In this document: in pieces, positions 5,839 through 12,467 of the stretch
Layout: each line of letters starts with the position of its first letter
How positions within the stretch are numbered: the first letter of the stretch is position 1
NCBI GenBank assembly: GCA_025800435.1
Contig: JAOXRV010000589.1
Span: forward strand, 1 to 12,467
Direction: 5' to 3'
Source of the DNA: Cellvibrionaceae bacterium
GTDB taxonomy: Bacteria > Pseudomonadota > Gammaproteobacteria > Pseudomonadales > Cellvibrionaceae
Length of the DNA: 12,467 nt
Translations under genes and position numbers: made by a program
The notes under the pieces: model-generated
Told to the model about the DNA's origin: nothing
The model's database searches: none
The model's input: only the letters and a program-made list of their open reading frames with translations

Positions 5839-5861
5839 TTATGCACAGATTCTGTGGATAA
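5839..5861. promoter_or_regulatory. Two facing DnaA-box sequences in a 23-bp near-palindrome
   Basis: TTATGCACA at 5839-5847 fits the DnaA-box consensus TTATNCACA. TGTGGATAA at 5853-5861 is the exact reverse complement of the strongest box, TTATCCACA. They face each other across 5 bp, and the whole forms a near-palindrome with 10 of 11 paired positions around base 5850. This may be a DnaA-binding site that titrates DnaA or regulates a gene. No dnaA, dnaN or other origin gene is in the window, so it is not called an origin. Confidence 0.45.
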
Positions 5862-5996
5862 ACCTGTTTACAGCTATTGTGGTAATGGCGCAAACGGCCT
5901 TGCGGGAGGGCTTACAGCTATTTGGGTGAAGATTAAGCAAGCCTTTGGGCCCGCCGGCGGCGAGACCAAAGGTGCTTTAGTGCGACTGGGTGCAGC
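5862..5996. other. Non-coding stretch with a short direct repeat and a hairpin
   Basis: No gene is supported between the DnaA-box palindrome and the ydbL stop. TTACAGCTATT occurs twice, at 5868-5878 and 5912-5922. CCTTTGG (5942-5948) and CCAAAGG (5966-5972) can form a stem around a GC-rich loop that holds CGCCGGCG. It lies downstream of ydbL but has no T-run on that strand, so it is a weak terminator candidate. Confidence 0.35.
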
Positions 5997-6320
5997 TTAT
6001 TTTTTCACCCATTTACCGCTGCTATCTTGTACATAGTGGCCCGCTGCAGTCTTTTGCTGGGCCAGGGTGGCAAAGCGCGCAGCCACCTGGGCCACGGTGC
6101 CGCCGGTTTTGCCGGCGGTGGCGGCGAACTTGGCCTTGCGCTTTTTATTGATTGAAGCAACCAGGGATTTAACCTCGGCACTGGCCGGGGTTTTCACCAC
6201 CCCAAGGAGGCCGTCGCGCTGTTCACCGACCAAGCCCTGGGCCTTGGCACTGCCCAAATCTAAGGCCAGAGCATTGAGGCTAAACATCAGCATGGCTGCC
6301 ACTGCGATTAACTTTTTCAT
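5997..6320 (-). CDS. ydbL: YdbL family periplasmic protein (DUF1318)
   Basis: YdbL is a small periplasmic protein encoded with YdbH and YnbE; it is thought to modulate their function in lipid traffic to the outer membrane. The 107-residue product has a Sec signal peptide (MKKLIAVAAMLMFSLNALA, cleavage likely after Ala19), then the family signature LGSAKAQGLVGEQRDGLLG, a lysine-rich INKKRKAKF stretch and the C-terminal GHYVQDSSGKWVKK, closely like E. coli YdbL. The start at 6320 is chosen because AGGAGA lies 7 nt upstream and it opens a proper signal peptide. A longer frame up to 6404 would add 28 residues that overlap ynbE and destroy the signal peptide. It is 10 nt downstream of ynbE and is the last gene of the operon. 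Confidence 0.92.
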   Translation of the reverse strand: MKKLIAVAAMLMFSLNALALDLGSAKAQGLVGEQRDGLLGVVKTPASAEVKSLVASINKKRKAKFAATAGKTGGTVAQVAARFATLAQQKTAAGHYVQDSSGKWVKK

Positions 6321-6330
6321 GTCGTTCTCC

Positions 6331-6516
6331 TTAGAATAAACCGCTATCTTCTTCAAACATATCTTCAAGCTCTTTATCGATCTTGACCTTGATTTCATGT
6401 TCAATTTTTACATTCAAATTAATTTCAATGGGCTTGTCTGGCACCGCCACCTGTACCGTTGGGGTACAGGCACCAAGCAGCGCCCCCAGTAAAAAAAACA
6501 AACTTATTTTGCGCAT
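6331..6516 (-). CDS. ynbE: YnbE family outer-membrane lipoprotein
   Basis: YnbE is a tiny lipoprotein that partners with YdbH; current models have it multimerise by beta-strand stacking and join the C-terminal end of YdbH at the outer membrane to complete a lipid bridge. The 61-residue product has a signal peptide with lipobox LGAC (Cys17, Thr at +2, compatible with outer-membrane sorting) and the family core EINLNVKIEHEIKVKIDKEL, nearly identical to E. coli YnbE, ending DSGLF. A ribosome site AGGTGA precedes the ATG by 7 nt. It is 28 nt after ydbH and 10 nt before ydbL, so the three are surely one transcription unit. Confidence 0.93.
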   Translation of the reverse strand: MRKISLFFLLGALLGACTPTVQVAVPDKPIEINLNVKIEHEIKVKIDKELEDMFEEDSGLF

Positions 6517-6544
6517 AGCAAGTCACCTATATTGCGCAGCCCCG

Positions 6545-9106
6545 CTACTGGGCCTGCTGAATTTTTGTGCCGATGGCATCCGTAATTAAACGGCTGGCCT
6601 GTAAACTTTTTATTAAGTTGGGGATGTTGTCACTTACATTTAAATTTAAGTGAATAGGCCGGCCATTATCCATATCCGGGTTTTTGCCCTGCATTTTCAC
6701 CCCCATTTGCAAATAACCGCTGTCGTCATAGCTGAGGCTGGAATCCAACTTCTCATAATGATAATTGCTTAGTGCTTCAGACACCAAATCCACCAATTCG
6801 TTTAAGCCACTCAAACCGCGATAGCGGATTACCCCGGGCGCCATGCCCCAGACCTTGCCGCCCTCAATCAGGGGCTGGCCATTGTCCATACGCAGTGGAA
6901 TATCGCCGGCCAGGCGCATGGTCATATCCAAATCGGGATAATCGGCGGCGGCCAACAGCGCCTGTACATCCAGCCCACTCAGCTGTATCGCCCAGGGGGC
7001 GCGGCTGCTGAGCTTAGCCGGCGGGCCGTAAAGCTGCCATTGACCGGCCTCAATTTGGCCACCCAGTAATTTAGCGCGCAGCTGATCCAACTGGTAGTTA
7101 TCACCCTGCACCGCAATTTGCAGTTGAATATCCTCCACCGGCAAGCCCATATCCAGGCTGGCCACGCTTAGGGTAAAGGGCGGTACGGCTAATTTACCCT
7201 TGCTATCTAAGTGCAGCTGGGTTTTTGCATTTACCCCCAGCAGGCCAATATCACCGGCCACCACACTGAGCTGGCGCTGCTCTAGCTCGGCGCTTAGCTG
7301 CCAGCTTGGGCCAGACTCGCTCAGCTGCCAGCGGGCCTCACCCTCGGCGCCAAGCTCACCACCGAGCAAATCAACGCTAAAGGGCCAAGGCGCAAACCAA
7401 CTCGACAGGGGCGCCGCCGGCGACCAGCCCGGCGCCACCCAGCTAAACTTGGCAGCACCTTGGGCGCCGGCCAGTTGGTGCTGCCACTGGTAATCCAGCA
7501 GCGCCTGGTCCAACGAACTCTGCAGCTGACCGCTGCCATGGAGCTGCTGCCCACTCAGCTGTATGCGGCCATTACTGTGTAGGCCCGGCATGGCCTGGCC
7601 GGCCTCAAGCCCCTGCAGTTGGCCCGCATAATCCAGTGCCGCCTGCACTTGCCGACCAGCGCCGACATTAATATCGCTCAGTTGCAGCTGCCAGCTGGCA
7701 ATACTGAAGTCCTCGCCCAGCCGGCCTCCCTCAGCCGAAAGTTCTAATTTAGGTATCGCCGCCTGAATCACCGGTGAATCGGAACTTGGCGTCATATTCA
7801 CCGCAAAACCCTCTGCACCCGTTGCCAGGCTCAGCTTGTCGAGCTTTAGTTCTGCACGGGCCAGCTGGGTCAAACTGGCCTGTAACTGACCCTGCAGCCC
7901 CAGTTGCTGCCCTTGCCATTGGGCGCTGCCACTGGCCTGCAGATCTTCTAGCTGGCCCTGAATTGCAAGTGTCGCCAAGGGCAACTGGGCCGCCGACAGC
8001 GCCCAACTGGGCTCGCATTGGCGCGGGCGGCACTGCGGCGGGGCCTTTAACTTGATCGACAAGCTGGCCCCCTCACCGTAGTGTCGGCCAAAGCCCGGGC
8101 CACTGCTCAGGCTTAGCTCACCCCGGTTTACACTGAGCTGACCATCCCAGCTCAGCGCCAGGGGCTCGGGCAAATTGAGCTGCAACGGCAACGGCCGCTT
8201 CAGCTGTGGCGGCGCCAATAGCAGGCCGAGGCTATCGCTCAGTTCTATTTGGGCAGTGGCGGTGTGAGGCAGCAGCTCGGGACTGGCGCTGGCATCAAAA
8301 TGGATTTTCAGCTGTGGTTCGGTATTGGGTGCCAGCAGTGCCAACCAGGGCGCCGGCCAGCGGGGCCAGCTCGCCAGCAGGCGCTGGTAGCTATCGCGCA
8401 GGGCCAGTTGGGCGCGGCCATCAATAGACCAGTTGGCCGCCGGCCCAGGCACCGCGGCCCGCCCTTGCAGTTGTATCAGCCCCGGCAGCTGCAGCTGGGT
8501 TTGCAGCGCCAGTGCCGGGCCTTGCCAGTGGCCGCCTAGCTGCAGCGCCAATTGCTGCTGTTGGCGGCCAAGCTCAGGCAACTGCAATTGCAGCTCTCCA
8601 CTTAGGGCCAGTTGCTCGGCCGCTGGGCTGTGTTGCCAAGTCAGGCGGCCACTCAATTGATTATCGCCGTAGGGCACCGTCAACTCATCCACCCCGAGTT
8701 CAAACTTGGGCATCTGCGCCAGGCTTTGCAAGAGTTTATAGGGCGGCTCGGGCTCACCGCCGCTGGCACCGGTTTGGTCAATTTGCAGCCCCAGCTGGTG
8801 AATATGCAGTTTGCGCAGGCTCAGAGGCCAGGGGCGCAACTGCAGCTCAAGCTGGCGCGCATTAATATCAACAGAGGCCGTTGTTAGTAGCAGCTGTTGC
8901 AGTTTTATCCCCGGCCCCCGCTGCCATTCAAACTCTGGCACCGAGTAATCGATATGCTCTAAAGGCTGGGCGCTATAGCGAGACAGATAAAGCAGCCAAC
9001 TGGGCTGGTGGGCAAGACCAACCAGCAATAGCGCCAGCAATAGCAGCAGCAACGCCAGTGCAATGGCCAGCCGCCGCAGGCTACGAATAATACTGGCTGC
9101 GCTCAT
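6545..9106 (-). CDS. ydbH: YdbH family AsmA-like intermembrane lipid transport protein
   Basis: YdbH belongs to the AsmA-like proteins that, with TamB and YhdP, form hydrophobic beta-groove bridges moving phospholipid from inner to outer membrane. The product is about 853 residues (E. coli YdbH 879). An N-terminal membrane helix follows a basic segment (RSLRRLAIALALLLLLLALL), then hundreds of residues of short alternating strands rich in Leu and Gln, and a conserved C-terminus at about 755-845 with GVIRYRGLSGLNELVDLV and GRPIHLNLNVSDNIPNLI. The start is the ATG at 9106, with a GGGGTG ribosome site; a GTG at 9112 in the same frame is the alternative. It lies 27 nt after the MBL hydrolase and 28 nt before ynbE. 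Identity rests on the C-terminus and the gene trio. Confidence 0.9.
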   Translation of the reverse strand: MSAASIIRSLRRLAIALALLLLLLALLLVGLAHQPSWLLYLSRYSAQPLEHIDYSVPEFEWQRGPGIKLQQLLLTTASVDINARQLELQLRPWPLSLRKLHIHQLGLQIDQTGASGGEPEPPYKLLQSLAQMPKFELGVDELTVPYGDNQLSGRLTWQHSPAAEQLALSGELQLQLPELGRQQQQLALQLGGHWQGPALALQTQLQLPGLIQLQGRAAVPGPAANWSIDGRAQLALRDSYQRLLASWPRWPAPWLALLAPNTEPQLKIHFDASASPELLPHTATAQIELSDSLGLLLAPPQLKRPLPLQLNLPEPLALSWDGQLSVNRGELSLSSGPGFGRHYGEGASLSIKLKAPPQCRPRQCEPSWALSAAQLPLATLAIQGQLEDLQASGSAQWQGQQLGLQGQLQASLTQLARAELKLDKLSLATGAEGFAVNMTPSSDSPVIQAAIPKLELSAEGGRLGEDFSIASWQLQLSDINVGAGRQVQAALDYAGQLQGLEAGQAMPGLHSNGRIQLSGQQLHGSGQLQSSLDQALLDYQWQHQLAGAQGAAKFSWVAPGWSPAAPLSSWFAPWPFSVDLLGGELGAEGEARWQLSESGPSWQLSAELEQRQLSVVAGDIGLLGVNAKTQLHLDSKGKLAVPPFTLSVASLDMGLPVEDIQLQIAVQGDNYQLDQLRAKLLGGQIEAGQWQLYGPPAKLSSRAPWAIQLSGLDVQALLAAADYPDLDMTMRLAGDIPLRMDNGQPLIEGGKVWGMAPGVIRYRGLSGLNELVDLVSEALSNYHYEKLDSSLSYDDSGYLQMGVKMQGKNPDMDNGRPIHLNLNVSDNIPNLIKSLQASRLITDAIGTKIQQAQ

Positions 9107-9133
9107 CGACACCCCACTGTTTTCAACAACCTG

Positions 9134-9904
9134 CTAGGCCCGTGGCTGGGGAACCTCTAGCCAGCCAAAGCCTTCTTCCTGGCTGGCGTAGTGGATATTG
9201 CTCACCTCCCCAGCCAGGGGTTTAAACACCTCTTGCACCTTCTCCAGAGCGTTATTTTGCTCTGAGATATGGGCGATCACCAGCTGCTCTAACCGGCTTA
9301 AGTCCTGCTGCTGTAAAAAGCGCAGGGCCTGCTGGTTATTGAGGTGACCCCAGGGGCCGCCGACTCGATCTTTAAGCGATAGCGGATAGGGCCCCATCGC
9401 CAACATCATAGAGTCGTGGTTAGCCTCTAACAAGAGGGCGTCGCAAGCTTGAAAGTGGTTTTCGACGTGGGCGCTGATATTGCCCAGATCGGTTAGCACC
9501 CCCAAGCGTCGGCCGGCGGCTTCAAGAATAAACTGGGCCGGCTCACGCGCATCGTGGGGCACCGGCACCGGGGTAATATGCAGCTCACCCAATTGAAAGG
9601 CCTGATAGTTTTCGATCAACTCAAGCTGGGGCAGCTTGCCGATATCCCGCGCATGGTAGGTGCCCGGGGTCATATACACTGGTAAGTTGTGCTTGCGCGC
9701 AAACGGCGCCACCCCCTTGAGGTGGTCACTGTGCTCGTGGGTAACGAGTATGGCGCTGAGCTCAAGCGGCGCCAGGCCCAGCAGGGCCAAGCGCCGCTCG
9801 GTTTCTTTGATGGTAAAGCCGCAGTCGATTAAAACGCATTGATCAGCGGCTTCAACCACGGTGGCATTACCGCGGCTGCCGCTGCCGAGGGAGGCGAACC
9901 TCAT
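9134..9904 (-). CDS. MBL-fold metallo-hydrolase, WalJ/YycJ type
   Basis: This 256-residue cytoplasmic protein is a metallo-beta-lactamase-fold hydrolase of the YycJ/WalJ (VicX) group, whose Gram-positive members are linked to cell-wall and division control; its substrate is not established. It opens with the group signature MRFASLGSGSRGNATVV. Metal ligands are visible: THEHSDH at 55-61 (His56, His58, Asp60, His61), His117-Asp118, TDLGN with Asp139, ANHD at 161-164, the H187LNN segment and His212. GGGGAA precedes the ATG at 9904. The same gene follows dapA-bamC in Pseudomonas, where purC comes next; here ydbH takes that place. It starts 13 nt after bamC and ends 27 nt before ydbH. Confidence 0.92.
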   Translation of the reverse strand: MRFASLGSGSRGNATVVEAADQCVLIDCGFTIKETERRLALLGLAPLELSAILVTHEHSDHLKGVAPFARKHNLPVYMTPGTYHARDIGKLPQLELIENYQAFQLGELHITPVPVPHDAREPAQFILEAAGRRLGVLTDLGNISAHVENHFQACDALLLEANHDSMMLAMGPYPLSLKDRVGGPWGHLNNQQALRFLQQQDLSRLEQLVIAHISEQNNALEKVQEVFKPLAGEVSNIHYASQEEGFGWLEVPQPRA

Positions 9905-9917
9905 TGCTTCCCCGCTA

Positions 9918-11141
9918 TTAAATCAGATTGCGACGAACTAACTTGAGCAGTTCCTGGGCGGTGGCCTTGGGCAGCTTCATGCCGTAGGGATCGCGCACGC
10001 GCACTTGCAAATTATTGCTGTTGCCGCTGATCACCAACAAGTAGCCAGGCAGGTCTTGCAGGCGCTGGGCATCGGCACCGGGGCTTAGGTTAACAAACAG
10101 TTCGCGCACCTCGGGCTCATCCAGCGGCAAGTTGGCCAACAGCTCGTCAATGCTAAATGGTGGCTGGGCCGGCAGCTCATCTTGGGCTAAGGCACTGCCC
10201 TGTTGCTGTTCGTCATCACCAAAGCCCAATAGGTTGGAAAAGAAACCACCTTCTTCTTCAGCCGCTGGGGGCTTGCCCACGGCAAAGTAGTAAACCGCGT
10301 TATTGGCGTTCTCGCCGTAGCGCACCATACCTTCCTGGGTGACCGCGTGGCCGATGGTGGCCCAGGCTCGGGTCAAGCTCAGGCTCATGGCCAAAATGGG
10401 CTCTTGCTCAACTTCGGTCAGGCTCACCTTGGCATCGCCGCCGATGGTTTGGGCCAGCAGTGAAGCGGCGCCACCGGTATTGCCGAGGGAGGCCAGATAG
10501 GCGGCCAGCTCGTCTACCAACCAAGCTTCACGCTCTTGATTGATTGAGCGCTTGGGCCAGTTAACTTGGCCGTCGCCGCTCATCTCGGCAGGTACGCTCA
10601 GGTGCAGAATATGAATCTCGGTACTGTCTGGCTGTACCCCCTGCTCCATTTGAATACGGTAGCGGTCTTTGGTCTCGGTCGAGGCCTTAAACTGCAGCCA
10701 GCCGGTTTCGATTACACCGTTAACCGCATCGGTATAAACCACCCGCAGGCCATTGCTGCTGAGGAAGTGGCGCACCTTGGGCCAGATTTCGCTGGGCGGT
10801 AAACCCGCCAGAATCCAGCGGCGGTCAGACAGTTTCTGAATTTTGACATGCTCGCCAAAGGCCGCGGCACCCAGGGGCAGAGGCCGGGGCACGGCGTACT
10901 CGTCAACCTGGGTAATGGTTTCGCTGTCGGGGTTATTGGCGGCAAGCGGCGGAATCACGTACAGCTCTTCGGTGGTTTGCTCATCCACCTGCTCGGGCAT
11001 TTGCATGGGGTCAATTTCAGCGGCATCCAGGTAGTCGTTACCCCGGTCGCGAAACATGCCGTCACCGCCAGTCATGGAGCAACCCGCAAGGGTGCTGAGG
11101 GCGGCGGCGAGCAACAATGGCTTAAATGAAGATCTGTACAT
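9918..11141 (-). CDS. bamC: Outer membrane assembly lipoprotein BamC
   Basis: BamC (NlpB) is a lipoprotein of the Bam complex that inserts beta-barrel proteins into the outer membrane. The 407-residue product has a lipoprotein signal with lipobox LAGC (Cys21), then the unfolded BamD-binding segment with the hallmark FRDRGNDYLDA (about 30-40) and LYVIPPL, and two helix-grip domains at about 105-225 and 247-405. It is longer than E. coli BamC (344) because the second domain carries an acidic Glu/Gln-rich insertion at about 291-350. It follows dapA, as in E. coli and Pseudomonas, with 89 nt between. The ATG at 11141 has a weak AAGAAG ribosome site. Identity is well supported by the N-terminus and the neighbours. 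Confidence 0.93.
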   Translation of the reverse strand: MYRSSFKPLLLAAALSTLAGCSMTGGDGMFRDRGNDYLDAAEIDPMQMPEQVDEQTTEELYVIPPLAANNPDSETITQVDEYAVPRPLPLGAAAFGEHVKIQKLSDRRWILAGLPPSEIWPKVRHFLSSNGLRVVYTDAVNGVIETGWLQFKASTETKDRYRIQMEQGVQPDSTEIHILHLSVPAEMSGDGQVNWPKRSINQEREAWLVDELAAYLASLGNTGGAASLLAQTIGGDAKVSLTEVEQEPILAMSLSLTRAWATIGHAVTQEGMVRYGENANNAVYYFAVGKPPAAEEEGGFFSNLLGFGDDEQQQGSALAQDELPAQPPFSIDELLANLPLDEPEVRELFVNLSPGADAQRLQDLPGYLLVISGNSNNLQVRVRDPYGMKLPKATAQELLKLVRRNLI

Positions 11142-11167
11142 TTTGCGGCTTCTTGTTATCAGTATGG

Positions 11168-11180
11168 CGGGCCGAGCCCG
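11168..11180 (-). other. Short hairpin in the dapA-bamC gap
   Basis: CGGGC (11168-11172) and GCCCG (11176-11180) form a 5-bp stem with a 3-base loop, 27 nt before the bamC start. An AT-rich stretch lies just upstream of it on the minus strand, so a bamC promoter may overlap this gap, but no clear -35/-10 pair is seen. There is no T-run after the stem, so it is not a convincing terminator. Confidence 0.25.
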
Positions 11181-11230
11181 ACAATTAAAATTAATAGATT
11201 ACACCTAACTAAACTTGGCGCCTAGATTAA

Positions 11231-12106
11231 CTACAAACAGCCGGCGTTGGCCAGGGCTTCTCGTACCTGGGCATGGTACCGCTGATCTAAATGGGTCATT
11301 GGCAGGCGCAGGCCATGTTGTATTAAGCCCATTTCGGCCACTGCCCACTTCACCGGGATAGGGTTAGATTCGACAAACATCGCTGCGTGCAATGGCATCA
11401 GTTTGTCCTGCAGGGCGCGTGCCTCGTCTGCTTGGCCTTGTATGGCCAGGGCGCAGGCTTTCGACAGCGCGGCCGGCGCAACGTTCGCGGTAACGCTGAT
11501 ATCGCCGTGACCACCGGCCAGGATCAGTTCAACCGCGGTCTCATCATCGCCCGAGTAAATAGCAAAGCCCTCTGGCGCCGCGGCGATAATGGCCCGGGCT
11601 CGGTCGACATCACCGGTGGCTTCTTTAATACCGATAATATTGTCCAGTGCGGCCAGGCGCAGGGCGGTTTCAGCGCTCATGTCGACGCCGGTGCGACCGG
11701 GTACATTGTAGAGAATTTGCGGCACATCCACCGCCGCTGCCACGTGGGCAAAGTGCTGATACAGACCCTCTTGGGTGGGCTTGTTGTAGTAGGGGGTGAC
11801 CAGCAAGCAGGCATCGGCGCCGAGTTGTTTGGCGGCCTGGGTCAGTTCGACCGCTTCAGCGGTGGCATTGGCGCCGGTGCCGGCAATGACTGGAATGCGA
11901 CCGTTAACGCGCTCGATCACGGCCTTAACCACGGCCATATGCTCGTCCACCGACAGGGTTGCAGATTCGCCGGTGGTACCCATGGCAACAATGGCGTCAG
12001 TGCCCTGCTCCAGGTGCCAATCCACCAGTTTGTAGAGGTTGTCCCAGTCCAGTGCGCCATTGGCATCCATGGGGGTAACGAGGGCAACCATACTACCTTG
12101 AATCAT
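11231..12106 (-). CDS. dapA: 4-hydroxy-tetrahydrodipicolinate synthase DapA
   Basis: DapA condenses pyruvate with aspartate semialdehyde, the first committed step of lysine and diaminopimelate synthesis, and so feeds peptidoglycan. The 291-residue product is full length. Key residues sit at E. coli numbering: Thr44 and Thr45 in GTTGES, Tyr107 in TPYYNKP, Tyr133 in ILYNVPGR with Arg138, and the Schiff-base Lys161 in IGIKEATGD. It begins MIQGSMVALVTPM, with GGAG 7 nt before the ATG. It heads the leftward cluster with bamC. A weak promoter is proposed upstream. Confidence 0.97.
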   Translation of the reverse strand: MIQGSMVALVTPMDANGALDWDNLYKLVDWHLEQGTDAIVAMGTTGESATLSVDEHMAVVKAVIERVNGRIPVIAGTGANATAEAVELTQAAKQLGADACLLVTPYYNKPTQEGLYQHFAHVAAAVDVPQILYNVPGRTGVDMSAETALRLAALDNIIGIKEATGDVDRARAIIAAAPEGFAIYSGDDETAVELILAGGHGDISVTANVAPAALSKACALAIQGQADEARALQDKLMPLHAAMFVESNPIPVKWAVAEMGLIQHGLRLPMTHLDQRYHAQVREALANAGCL

Positions 12107-12142
12107 CTCTGTCTCCGATCCTGCTGAAAATGCAAAGGGCTA

Positions 12143-12171
12143 ATGGTACTGGGGGGCTTTGCTTGGCACAA
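12143..12171 (-). promoter_or_regulatory. Possible dapA promoter
   Basis: On the minus strand TTGTGC (12166-12171) and TACCAT (12143-12148) are separated by 17 bp, and the leader to the dapA ATG would be about 30 nt. Each hexamer matches the sigma-70 consensus only partly (3 and 4 of 6), so position and spacing carry most of the weight. Confidence 0.35.
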
Positions 12172-12261
12172 GCGTTGTGGGGGTAAAAAGAGGCTAAATA
12201 CACCCCTCAGCCATTCCGTGAAGGCACGCTGCTAATGAGTTGTGTTTTGCTTGCAACAAAA

Positions 12262-12396
12262 GTGGCTTCGACCCCGAGCCTTGTGGTGGGGAGGGGGTTC
12301 TGGGGGACGCATAAACCCGTCCCTGGGGCTCTCGTCCGGCATCCATGCCTCCCAAGCCCCCAGAACCCCTTACCCACCTCAAGACTCTGCAACTGG
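12262..12396. repeat. 135-bp palindromic dispersed repeat, copy 2
   Basis: This is the second copy of the element at 1265-1399, in the same orientation. Its arms, at 12276-12306 and 12357-12387, again flank a 50-bp spacer; 44 of 50 spacer bases match copy 1. Here the arms pair with four mismatches in 31, so this copy is less perfect. The spacer contains GGCATCCATGCC, a short internal hairpin. It lies about 155 bp upstream of dapA and overlaps no gene. Confidence 0.85.
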
Positions 12397-12467
12397 ATGA
12401 GCCCTAAGACTGTACAAGCAGAAAGAGTTATTGCTAGTGCTCAGCAGCTAGAGGTTCTGCGAGATGT
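12397..12467. other. Window edge, no gene assigned
   Basis: Only 71 bases remain after the repeat. An ATG at 12464 with GAGG 9 nt upstream could open a plus-strand gene; in relatives gcvR lies divergent from dapA. On the minus strand a short C-terminus-like frame ends at 12434. Neither can be judged from this window. Confidence 0.2.

Noticed and set aside
5679..5861. N-terminal extension of the PilZ protein or a replication origin
   Set aside because: The extension needs a GTG with no ribosome site inside the DnaA-box palindrome, while the ATG at 5678 has a good one. As an origin it lacks dnaA, dnaN or any other origin gene nearby and has no clear AT-rich unwinding stretch.
6321..6404. Upstream extension of ydbL
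   Set aside because: It overlaps ynbE, would mask the signal peptide, and the ATG at 6320 has a strong AGGAGA ribosome site.
8206..9090. Several plus-strand frames opposite ydbH
   Set aside because: They are shadows of the CTG/CAG-rich ydbH coding strand, overlap each other, and have skewed Ala/Pro/Ser composition.
11387..12127. Long plus-strand open frame of 246 codons
   Set aside because: It is the antisense of dapA, with a Gly/His/Val-rich translation unlike any family; dapA carries all catalytic residues.
12194..12392. Open frames over repeat copy 2
   Set aside because: Two frames are open over the same palindrome with unrelated, biased translations; the repeat explains them.

Overview
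The window looks like chromosomal DNA from a free-living gammaproteobacterium. The gene order dapA-bamC-MBL hydrolase, the MoaC/D/E, RsmJ and DapA sequences, and the ydbH-ynbE-ydbL trio are all typical of that class. The family cannot be fixed from sequence alone; a marine Cellvibrionales- or Pseudomonas-like relative is my guess. Base composition is moderately GC-rich and even throughout. I see no phage, transposase, CRISPR, tRNA or rRNA.

Left part (1-2470). A compact moaC-moaD-moaE operon (+) makes the molybdopterin part of molybdenum cofactor. It is followed by a 135-bp palindromic repeat, and then by a hemerythrin-like gene (-) that diverges from a small two-helix membrane protein gene (+). 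The gap between these two holds a perfect FNR/Anr/Dnr-type box and a separate 9-bp dyad, so oxygen or nitric oxide control is likely. The small membrane gene overlaps the end of rsmJ by 14 bp, tail to tail.

Middle (2457-5996). rsmJ (16S rRNA methyltransferase) and a cNMP-binding/HDOD signalling protein are on the minus strand. A leucine-rich-repeat lipoprotein on the plus strand diverges from the HDOD gene and has a good sigma-70 promoter. A short PilZ (c-di-GMP receptor-like) gene on the minus strand follows. Its upstream region is the most unusual non-coding stretch here: five 21-bp tandem units directly beside two facing DnaA-box sequences that form a 23-bp near-palindrome.

Right part (5997-12467). 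Six genes run leftward in the order dapA, bamC, an MBL-fold hydrolase of the WalJ/YycJ type, ydbH, ynbE, ydbL. They form an envelope-themed run: lysine and diaminopimelate synthesis, outer-membrane protein assembly, a cell-wall-linked hydrolase, and the AsmA-like intermembrane phospholipid transport system. Gaps are 10-28 nt except for 89 nt between dapA and bamC. A second copy of the palindromic repeat lies upstream of dapA, in the same orientation as the first, so the two copies bracket about 10.9 kb.

No wholly new multi-gene system is visible. The best leads are regulatory and structural: the 21-bp array with the DnaA-box palindrome, the FNR box with its neighbouring dyad, the paired 135-bp palindromic elements, and the joining of ydbH-ynbE-ydbL to the dapA-bamC cluster.
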